Of a stretch of DNA of 64,000 bases, positions 57,025 through 64,000 are shown one piece after another. Source of the stretch: JAPOXR01 sp963662395 (GTDB lineage: Bacteria > Pseudomonadota > Alphaproteobacteria > Rhodobacterales > Rhodobacteraceae); NCBI GenBank assembly GCA_963662395.1, contig OY759511.1:2666001-2730000 (forward strand). The letters are read 5' to 3'. Every line of letters starts with the position of its first letter. Position 1 is the stretch's first letter. The notes under the pieces are model-generated. The model was not told where the DNA came from. It saw nothing but the letters and a program-made list of their open reading frames with translations, and made no database searches. The translations under genes and the position numbers were made by a program.

Positions 57025-59838
57025 TCATGAACTGCTCCACCCTCTGCCGTATTCGAGACTGCTCTCCGGTGGCAAGCTGCCCGGGACTTCGGCCTGGCCA
57101 GCCAGTTGCGGGAAGGTGCGTCCCGACTGGGACTTGTCCCGCCAGATCCGCACCCGCAGATCGAACCATGCCGCCTGCCCGGTCACCGGGTCGGCATTGG
57201 CAAGCCTGTCCTCGTGCCGCCGTTCCGGGATCAGGTGGTTGAGCAGGAAACCGCGGGCGGATTCCGGTGCCCCGTTGGCCAGCGACCACGCCCCTTTCCG
57301 TTTGCCGATGGCGTTCCAGGTCCAGACGGTGGACGGGTTGACGGCTTCCATGCGCTTGACCCTCGCCCGGATCCTGGCGATGCGGGACTCGACCCACACC
57401 CAGTCGCCATCGGCCAGTCCCAACTCGTCGCACCGGGATCCCGGGACATAGAGGAAGTTCTCGGCATGAATTTGCCGCAACCAGGGATTCTGCGAGCCCC
57501 ATGAGTGATACATGGCCATGGGACGCTGGGTGATGGCATTGAGCGGAAACAAGTCCTGGTCGGCATCCTGAACCGGGATCCAGCCAGGAAGGGGATCGAG
57601 ATTGTCGATGATTCGCTGTCTGAACCGGGCCGGCGGAACCATGTCGCCATGTCCCTCGGCTGCCAGCTGGAACCGGCGCAGCGGCTCCGAGTAGAGCTGC
57701 AGCAGGAACGGGCTCGGGCGGTCGAAGAACCCCATCTCCACTGCCCAATCCTGGTAGTCGACATTCAGGTGCTTGAAATACCGGGCATTCTCGGGGATTT
57801 CCGATGTCCAGAAGCAGCCAGCCTCGACATAGGCGGCCAGCTGATCCTCGTTCGGCTCGCCACGACCGCTCTGCGTGCCATCCTTCCCGCGCCAGCCAGC
57901 CAGCGGGCCGATGCCGGGCCGGATCTCCCGTGTCGTCATGTAATGGGCGTAATCCCGCCATTTCGGCTGCCCGTTCTCGACGAATCCCGGCAGATCGAGC
58001 CGGGCGCCAAGATCCAGCAGGACATCCTGGAACGGCCGGACATCGCGGTCGGGCTTCACCACCGGCTGCCGGATGGCGTCGGCAACCAGGTGCGGCTCGC
58101 CGATCGGCCGATCGGCGAGCGAGATGCAGTCATGGCGTTCGAGATAGGTGGTGTCCGGCAGCACCAAATCGGCAAAGGAGGTGGTCTCGGACCAGAAGGC
58201 ATCGGCCACGATCAGCCTGGGTATGCGGTATTCGCCATCCTCGCCGGTGGCGGTCAGGGCGTCCATTGCAGCCGGCGTGTTCATCGACGAGTTCCACGCC
58301 ATGTTGGCCATGTAGAGGAACATGACATCGACCGGATAGGGGTCGCCATCGGCGGCATTCGGGATCGCGGCATGCATCATGCCATGGGCGGCCAGCGGCG
58401 CTTCCCAGGAGAAGGCCTTGTCAAGCCGGAGTGCCTCGCCCTCATGGTCGACCAGCAGATCGTCGGGGCCAAGCGGATAACCGAGGGGAGGGCCGGTGAG
58501 CGGCTGCCCGGACTCCCGTGGCCGCCCCGGCCGGGGATGAATCTCGACCGGCTTCGGATAGGGGGGCTTGAACCTGGTCCCGCCCGGACAATCGATCGAG
58601 CCGATCAGCATCTGCAGCACGTGCAGGCTCCTGCAGGTCTGGAATCCGTTGGCGTGGGCCGAAATGCCGCGCATGGCATGGATGGCAACCGGTCTGGCCG
58701 TTGTCGTGCCATGGCGGGTGCCGCGGAAGTCGGTCCAGGGGATGTCCAGCTCGAAGGACTCCTCGAAGGCGGCACGGGCAATTTCCGCCGCCAGGCCACG
58801 GATGGCGGCGGCAGGCAGCCCGGTCTCGGCAGCAACCGAGTCCGGCTGGTATCGCCGGTCGAGATACCGGGCGGTCAGCAATTCGAAAACCGTCTGCAAC
58901 CCCTGATGCCGGACCTTTGCCCCGTTTCGGGTCAGGGCCGGGCTCGCGCCTGGCCGGTCGAATGGCACGATCGAGCCGGCTGCCGAATCGATGATTTGCG
59001 GCTTGCCGTCATCGTCCCGCAAGAACAGCCCTGAATCCGGCCCGCTGCCGTTGCGGACCAGCCACGGGGCGTTGGTTCGCAACTGTAGCGCCTCGACATC
59101 GATCCAGCGATTGCGCAGCAGCTCGCCGATCAGCGACAGGATCAGCAGGCCGTCGGTTCCCGGGCGAATTCCCAGCCAGGTATTGGCGATCGCCGAATAC
59201 CCGGTCCGGACCGGGTTGATCGACACGATATGGGCGCCGTTGCGACGCATTTCGGCCAATCCAAGCTTGATCGGGTTTGAATCATGGTCTTCAGCCACCC
59301 CGAACAGCAGCAGGAGGCGCGACTGTTTCCAGTCGGGCTGGGCAAATTCCCAGAATGAACCGCCAATCGAATAGATGCCGCCAGCCGCCATGTTGACCGA
59401 GCAGAACCCGCCATGGGCGGCGTGATTGATCGTTCCATATTGCTGCGCCCACCACCCGGTGAGGGCCTGGCTCTGGTCGCGACCGGTAAAGAATGCCAGG
59501 CCGCGGGGATCCCTGTTCCTGGTTTCGGTCAGCCAGCCAGTCGCCGTCTCCAGGGCTTCATCCCAGGATATCGGCCTGAATTCGCCGCTTCCCCTGGGCC
59601 CGGTTCGCCTGAGCGGCGAAGTCAGTCTGGCCGGCGATTCCAGGTGCAGCATCCCTGCCGAACCCTTTGCGCACAGCACGCCGCGATTGACGGGGTGATC
59701 CCGGTTGCCCTGGATGTACCGCACCCGCCCATCCCTGAGATGCACGTCGATGCCGCAGCGGCAGGCGCACATGTAGCAGGTCGTTTTCCTGATCTCCTCC
59801 GATACGGGAGGAGATAATTCCACCTTGGGTTGTCTCAT
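57025..59838 (-). CDS. soeA: SoeA-like molybdopterin oxidoreductase (sulfite dehydrogenase catalytic subunit)
   Basis: DMSO-reductase-family bis-MGD molybdoenzyme, 937 residues from the ATG at 59838 (MRQPKVELSPPVSEE). The [4Fe-4S] Cys set is TCYMCACRCGIDVHLRDGRV then RGVLCAKGSAG (about residues 20-65). HGGFCSVNMAAGG may carry the molybdenum ligand. A C-terminal molydop-binding domain includes FPLNAITQRPMAMYHSW. There is no twin-arginine signal, which fits the cytoplasmic SoeABC enzyme that oxidises sulfite to sulfate and reduces quinone. Its SoeB/SoeC-type partners are downstream. The longer frame to 59940 looks non-coding. Confidence 0.87.
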   Translation of the reverse strand: MRQPKVELSPPVSEEIRKTTCYMCACRCGIDVHLRDGRVRYIQGNRDHPVNRGVLCAKGSAGMLHLESPARLTSPLRRTGPRGSGEFRPISWDEALETATGWLTETRNRDPRGLAFFTGRDQSQALTGWWAQQYGTINHAAHGGFCSVNMAAGGIYSIGGSFWEFAQPDWKQSRLLLLFGVAEDHDSNPIKLGLAEMRRNGAHIVSINPVRTGYSAIANTWLGIRPGTDGLLILSLIGELLRNRWIDVEALQLRTNAPWLVRNGSGPDSGLFLRDDDGKPQIIDSAAGSIVPFDRPGASPALTRNGAKVRHQGLQTVFELLTARYLDRRYQPDSVAAETGLPAAAIRGLAAEIARAAFEESFELDIPWTDFRGTRHGTTTARPVAIHAMRGISAHANGFQTCRSLHVLQMLIGSIDCPGGTRFKPPYPKPVEIHPRPGRPRESGQPLTGPPLGYPLGPDDLLVDHEGEALRLDKAFSWEAPLAAHGMMHAAIPNAADGDPYPVDVMFLYMANMAWNSSMNTPAAMDALTATGEDGEYRIPRLIVADAFWSETTSFADLVLPDTTYLERHDCISLADRPIGEPHLVADAIRQPVVKPDRDVRPFQDVLLDLGARLDLPGFVENGQPKWRDYAHYMTTREIRPGIGPLAGWRGKDGTQSGRGEPNEDQLAAYVEAGCFWTSEIPENARYFKHLNVDYQDWAVEMGFFDRPSPFLLQLYSEPLRRFQLAAEGHGDMVPPARFRQRIIDNLDPLPGWIPVQDADQDLFPLNAITQRPMAMYHSWGSQNPWLRQIHAENFLYVPGSRCDELGLADGDWVWVESRIARIRARVKRMEAVNPSTVWTWNAIGKRKGAWSLANGAPESARGFLLNHLIPERRHEDRLANADPVTGQAAWFDLRVRIWRDKSQSGRTFPQLAGQAEVPGSLPPESSLEYGRGWSSS

Positions 59839-60232
59839 TTGGAAAGAATACGCGCTCGCGGGCATTGGACGAAACGCCGCCACTTTGCTGTGATTGGGTG
59901 GTGATGGCAAGGTGTTTTCGGCCTTGCCCGCGAGCGTCACGGGATCGATTGACCGGCCGGGAAATCGGCGGTCTGCAGGGCCGCCGCCGGATCAGCTTCT
60001 TGGCGGGCCGCGAGGAGGTCCGCCGCCTCCCGAAAAGGAGAGATCGACACTTGAAACGGGCTGCCGGGGTTACTAGATGGCGCTTCGGTGGTAGCCTTGT
60101 CCGGATCGCGGCAACCACCTGGATTTTCAGTTGCCTGTCGCCATACTCCTCCTCCCTGTTGGCGATGGCTGTATGGCGGGTCAGAATCATGACCCGCCAT
60201 ATTCATTCATGTCCTGAAGACTGCCTCGGGAA
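59839..60232. other. Intergenic region between gyrB and soeA
   Basis: About 390 bp, both neighbours on the minus strand. I see no gene. It should contain the soe-trpC promoter; no confident site is visible. Confidence 0.4.
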
Positions 60233-62647
60233 TCAGAGGTCCAGGTTCTCGACGCTGAGCGCGTTCTCGACGATGAATTCGCGCCGCGGTTGCACCTCCT
60301 CGCCCATCAGCCGGGTGAACAGGTTGCTGGCCTCGGGGATATCCTCGATCCTGACCTGCACCAGCGTCCTGGCATCAGGATCGAGTGTCGTCTCCCAAAG
60401 CTGACTCGGATTCATCTCCCCCAGCCCCTTGTAGCGCTGAAGGGACAGCCCCTTTTCGCCCTCGCCGTAGATCGCATCCAGCAACCCGGTTGGCGAATCG
60501 ATGCGCATGCGGGTCTGGCGACGTTCATACCAGGCCGGCCCGGAATAGATGTCGGCCAGGCGGGTCGAATACTCGGCAAGCCGGTTGCATTCTCTCGAGC
60601 CAAGCGCCGCGCCGTCAAGCGTCTGGACCTCCTCGACCCCGCGAAGGGTTCGGATGAACCTGAGACCGCCATCCTGCGATGGCCGGCCGGCCCAGCCGCG
60701 CTCGTATTCGGTGGCAATCTGGTTCAGTCGGCCTGCCACCAGGTCGGCGGCGCGCTGGGCCCCGGATTGCACGATTCCCGGCACCAGGATGCCGGCAATG
60801 GCCGATTGCTCGAGGATCGGCCGGGAATAATAGGTCGGAAATGCCTGCAGGATCCGCCGCACCGAACGAGCCTCGTTCATCACCCGGTGCAAATCCCTGC
60901 CGGCCAGTACCCCGCCATTCTCGAGAGTCAGCGTAGCGTCCTCGATCCCCTGATCGGCCAGGAAATCCTCCAGCGCCGACTGATCCTTGAGGTAGACTTC
61001 GGAGCGCCCCCGCTCGACCTTGTACAGCGGCGGCTGGGCAATATAGAGATAGCCGCCGGAAATGATCTCCGGCATCTGCCGGAAGAAGAACGTCAATAGC
61101 AGGGTGCGGATATGGGCCCCGTCCACATCGGCATCGGTCATGATGATGACCTTGTGGTAGCGCAGGGACTCGATACTGAACTCATCGTGGCCGATACCGG
61201 TTCCAAGGGCGGTGATCAGGGTCCCGATCTGTTCCGATGACAGCATCTTGTCGAGCCGCGCCCGTTCGACATTCAGGATCTTGCCGCGCAATGGAAGAAC
61301 GGCCTGGTTGCTGCGGGCCCGTCCCTGCTTTGCCGACCCGCCCGCCGAGTCGCCTTCGACGATGAACAGCTCCGACAATGAGGGGTCCCTCTCCTGGCAG
61401 TCGGCAAGCTTGCCCGGAAGCGACGCGATATCCAACGGTGATTTCCGGCGGGTCAGCTCGCGTGCCCTGCGGGCTGCCTCACGTGCCAGGGCGGCACTCA
61501 CGATCTTGCCGATGATTTCCTTTGCAGGTTGCGGGTTTTCCTCGAACCAGGTGGCAAGATGGTCTGCCAGCAGCGATTCGATCACGGGTCGGACTTCCGA
61601 CGAAATCAGCTTGTCCTTGGTCTGCGACCCGAATTTGGGCTCGGGAACCTTGACCGACAATACGCATGTCAGCCCTTCCCTGGAGTCGTCGCCGGTCAGT
61701 GAAACCTTGTCCTTCTTCAACAGCCCGTTGCGGGTGGCATAATTGTTGATGGTCCTGGTCAGGGCCGACCGGAAGCCGGCCAGGTGGGTGCCGCCATCGC
61801 GCTGCGGAATGTTGTTGGTAAAAGGCAGCACCTTTTCGTGATACCCGTCATTCCACCACAGGGCGACTTCCAGGCCCACACCATCCCGCCGGTCGGCAAC
61901 ATGGATCGGCTCGTCCAGGACCGGTTTCCTTGACTGATCGAGATGGCGGACATATTCGCGCACACCGCCCTCCGAGCAGAATTCCGCCGACAGGGTCTCG
62001 ATCGGACGCTTGTCGACCAGGCTGATGCTCACCCCGGAATTCAGGAAGGACAGCTCGCGCAGCCGTTTCTCCAGGGTCTCGAATTCGTATTCCCGATCCT
62101 TGAAGGTGTTGGTCGATGCCAGGAACGTCACCTCGGTGCCGGTCTTCGATCCACAATCGCCAACGACATTCAGCGGAACCACCGTGACCCCATCCTCGAA
62201 CCTGGCAAAATGCTCCTTGCCGCTCCTCCAGATCCTGAGCTCCAGCCATGTCGACAGGGCGTTGACCACCGAGACGCCGACCCCGTGCAACCCACCGGAG
62301 ACCTTGTAGCTGTTGGAATCGAATTTCCCGCCGGCATGCAGATGGGTCATGATGACTTCGGCTGCCGATACGCCCTCTTCATGCGTATCGACCGGGATTC
62401 CCCGTCCATTGTCGCTGACGGTGACGCTCTCATCGGCATTGATGGTCACCGAGATCCGGTCGGCATGATCGGCAAGCGCCTCGTCGATTCCATTGTCCAC
62501 GACCTCGTACACCATGTGGTGCAGGCCGGAGCCGTCATCGGTGTCGCCGATATACATTCCCGGGCGCTTGCGAACCGACTCCAGCCCCTTGAGGACCTGG
62601 ATGGAATCTGCCTGGTAGTTGCTCTCGGCCTCTGTCTGTTCGGTCAT
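60233..62647 (-). CDS. gyrB: DNA gyrase subunit B
   Basis: ATPase subunit of DNA gyrase. The 804 residues show the GHKL ATP site (YEVVDNGIDEAL, DNGRGIPVD, GGLHGVGVSVVNALS), the transducer domain, the TOPRIM motifs (LFIVEGDSAGGSAKQGR about residue 420, and MTDADVDGAHIRTLLLTFFF about 496) and the C-terminal QRYKGLGEMNPSQLWETTLD. RKRPGMYIGDTDDGSGLHHM favours GyrB over ParE. dnaA, dnaN and recF are not adjacent, so this is not a classical origin neighbourhood. Confidence 0.97.
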   Translation of the reverse strand: MTEQTEAESNYQADSIQVLKGLESVRKRPGMYIGDTDDGSGLHHMVYEVVDNGIDEALADHADRISVTINADESVTVSDNGRGIPVDTHEEGVSAAEVIMTHLHAGGKFDSNSYKVSGGLHGVGVSVVNALSTWLELRIWRSGKEHFARFEDGVTVVPLNVVGDCGSKTGTEVTFLASTNTFKDREYEFETLEKRLRELSFLNSGVSISLVDKRPIETLSAEFCSEGGVREYVRHLDQSRKPVLDEPIHVADRRDGVGLEVALWWNDGYHEKVLPFTNNIPQRDGGTHLAGFRSALTRTINNYATRNGLLKKDKVSLTGDDSREGLTCVLSVKVPEPKFGSQTKDKLISSEVRPVIESLLADHLATWFEENPQPAKEIIGKIVSAALAREAARRARELTRRKSPLDIASLPGKLADCQERDPSLSELFIVEGDSAGGSAKQGRARSNQAVLPLRGKILNVERARLDKMLSSEQIGTLITALGTGIGHDEFSIESLRYHKVIIMTDADVDGAHIRTLLLTFFFRQMPEIISGGYLYIAQPPLYKVERGRSEVYLKDQSALEDFLADQGIEDATLTLENGGVLAGRDLHRVMNEARSVRRILQAFPTYYSRPILEQSAIAGILVPGIVQSGAQRAADLVAGRLNQIATEYERGWAGRPSQDGGLRFIRTLRGVEEVQTLDGAALGSRECNRLAEYSTRLADIYSGPAWYERRQTRMRIDSPTGLLDAIYGEGEKGLSLQRYKGLGEMNPSQLWETTLDPDARTLVQVRIEDIPEASNLFTRLMGEEVQPRREFIVENALSVENLDL

Positions 62648-62969
62648 TCGATGACCCTTCTTGGTTCACCGCAATATAGCCGATATCGCCGGAAAATCCA
62701 AGCTCGGGACATGATTCCCACATGTCGGAAACGAGAAAACAGGAGTCATGCACCGTTACCCTCGCCGGCAGGGCTGGTGGATTCACCATCGGCCGCAAGC
62801 GCATCGGTTCGACCCGCCTCGGCGACGGCGACCGGACGGGTTGACAGCGCCCGGTCGGGATCACACATCTTGCCTGAGCAGGACCATTTGCGGCCGGGCA
62901 CTTGTCGAATGCGGCGCTGATGAGGTGCAAGGGGCATCCTGCCGACAACAGGGAAGGAGTTGGCGACCG
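62648..62969. other. Divergent intergenic region gyrB / acetyltransferase
   Basis: About 320 bp between divergent genes. Both promoters should be here. Several overlapping open frames exist, but none has coding support. Confidence 0.4.
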
Positions 62970-63560
62970 ATGGGATTGAGTCTCAGGCCTGCAACGACTG
63001 GCGACCGGCGGCAGGTCTATGAATGGCTGGCCAGGTCCGATGCGACCGCCCAGATGATGGGACCGCCCGATTTTCGCGATCACCCGGTTCCGGACTACCG
63101 CGAGTTCTGCGCCGATTACGATGACGAGGCTTTTGCCGCCGACGGCAATTTCAGGATCTTCATCATGGTGGCGGAAGGAAGGGAGGTCGGTGCCATCCAT
63201 TACTGGGTGCGGGACCGGATCGCCGAGGTCGATCTGTGGATCGGCAACAGGGAGGACTGGGGCCGGGGGTATGGCTCGTCGGCGATCAGGCTGGTGGCCG
63301 GCATGCTGGAGAGGCAGGATGTCGCCGGGATGATGATCATCCGCCCGTCGGCCCGCAACTGCCGCGCCATCGCCGCCTACCGGAAGGCCGGATTTGTTCC
63401 CCATGATCCGGCACGGCACGAGTTGCCGGGCTGGTGTCTCACCGAGGGGCTGGACTATGCGGATGCGGTGGTGCTGGTCTGGGTGCTGGCGGCGGAGATG
63501 AACTTCGTGGAAGAACCTGCTAATGTCGCCGGTGACGGCGATTGCCGTCACCATGGTTGA
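62970..63560 (+). CDS. GNAT-family N-acetyltransferase
   Basis: 196 residues from the ATG after AAGGAG. The GNAT fold is recognisable by the first strand LRPATTGDRRQVYEWLA, motif A with the acetyl-CoA loop EVDLWIGNREDWGRGYGSSA (about residues 88-107), and the motif B region NCRAIAAYRKAGF. The architecture resembles aminoglycoside 6'-acetyltransferases and RimJ-like enzymes, but the substrate cannot be named. It is probably co-transcribed with the nicotinamidase gene 19 bp downstream. Confidence 0.87.
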   Translation: MGLSLRPATTGDRRQVYEWLARSDATAQMMGPPDFRDHPVPDYREFCADYDDEAFAADGNFRIFIMVAEGREVGAIHYWVRDRIAEVDLWIGNREDWGRGYGSSAIRLVAGMLERQDVAGMMIIRPSARNCRAIAAYRKAGFVPHDPARHELPGWCLTEGLDYADAVVLVWVLAAEMNFVEEPANVAGDGDCRHHG

Positions 63561-63579
63561 GGCAGTGGAGACCGGATCG

Positions 63580-64000
63580 ATGGAATTCAAGCCAGACCAG
63601 GCGCTGATCGTGATCGACGTTCAGAATGATTTCTGCCCTGGCGGATCACTTGCTGTTCCGGGCGGAGACGAGATTGTCGCCGGTATCAATCGGCTGGCGC
63701 CGGAATTCCCGGTGCGGGTATTCACCCAGGACTGGCATCCGGACGGCCATTCATCCTTTGCCAGCCGCCATGACGGCAAGGCCCCCTTCGAGACCACGGA
63801 GCTTTCCTACGGCACGCAGGTTCTGTGGCCGGACCACTGCGTTCAGGGCAGCGACGGCGCCGAGTTCCACCCGGAACTGGACACGGGGATTGCCGACATC
63901 ATCATCCGCAAGGGGTTTCGCCGCGCCATCGACAGCTATTCGGCATTCTTCGAGAATGACCGGGAGACGACGACGGGGCTGGATGGCTACCTGCGGTCGC
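63580..64000 (+). CDS. pncA: Nicotinamidase/pyrazinamidase, cut by window edge
   Basis: Isochorismatase-fold amidohydrolase converting nicotinamide to nicotinate for NAD recycling. The visible 140 residues include IVIDVQNDFCPGGSLAVPGG (catalytic Asp, about residues 13-32), FTQDWHPDGHSSFASRH (metal-binding Asp/His, about 53-69), LWPDHCVQGSDGAEFHPEL and the Lys in IIIRKGF. The catalytic Cys region lies beyond the window. GTGGAG precedes the start; an in-frame ATG at 63553 is an alternative that would overlap the acetyltransferase gene. Confidence 0.92.
   Translation, partial: MEFKPDQALIVIDVQNDFCPGGSLAVPGGDEIVAGINRLAPEFPVRVFTQDWHPDGHSSFASRHDGKAPFETTELSYGTQVLWPDHCVQGSDGAEFHPELDTGIADIIIRKGFRRAIDSYSAFFENDRETTTGLDGYLRS

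Noticed and set aside
57505..59034. Plus-strand frame of 509 codons within soeA
   Set aside because: Shadow frame; the minus-strand product carries the molybdoenzyme motifs.
54448..59838. Annotation as a DMSO reductase DmsABC
   Set aside because: The catalytic subunit has no Tat signal and its length and C-terminus fit SoeA; DmsA is exported.

Overview
The window is GC-rich and looks alphaproteobacterial. It has the lptB-lptA-lptC-kdsD cell-envelope cluster next to an RNase D gene, a class II-type EPSP synthase, a large bacterial glutamate synthase, an FrcBCA-type sugar importer, and a fused betaine/TMAO-type permease and SoeABC sulfite dehydrogenase of kinds I associate with marine alphaproteobacteria. 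I cannot fix the genus. The window carries five IS copies of four families and at least seven broken genes, so this part of the chromosome is being actively remodelled.

Layout: 0.3-3.2 kb is the LPS-transport and Kdo cluster (minus strand), with RNase D divergent at 4.1 kb. 5.2-10.4 kb holds a quaternary-amine ABC importer whose permease is convergent with its binding protein and ATPase; a metallo-hydrolase lies between the last two. 10.9-16.4 kb has tRNA-Leu(CAG), an NDUFA9-like protein, a sterol-desaturase-like hydroxylase, a decayed HigBA toxin-antitoxin, a methyltransferase stub and an orphan YejA-like binding protein. 17.0-19.9 kb is a sugar ABC importer. It is followed by a frameshifted trmB remnant, aroA, and a dead IS256-type element with perfect ends and a 9-bp target duplication.

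23.8-32.9 kb is a single minus-strand operon: M19-dipeptidase-like protein, complete Dpp/Opp-type importer, MmgE/PrpD protein and a phosphosulfolactate-synthase-like (ComA/Hsa32) protein. The gene set implies import and processing of one unidentified small substrate, and it is the least explained system here. An ISKra4-type element (33.3-35.0 kb) splits a small ORF beside a truncated Rieske oxygenase gene. 37.0-44.0 kb holds uppP and gltDB, with two near-perfect palindromes between the divergent genes.

44.4-54.2 kb is an accessory island. It contains a Fic gene split by an IS21 element (8-bp target duplication preserved), two related IS5-type elements fused head-to-tail, and an AAA ATPase plus subtilisin-like protease pair of IetAS type (known as a plasmid-stability and anti-phage module), flanked by 31-bp direct repeats. 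54.4-59.8 kb is a SoeABC-type sulfite dehydrogenase operon with trpC inserted between soeA and soeB. gyrB, a GNAT acetyltransferase and the start of a nicotinamidase gene close the window. No CRISPR array, rRNA or origin was seen.
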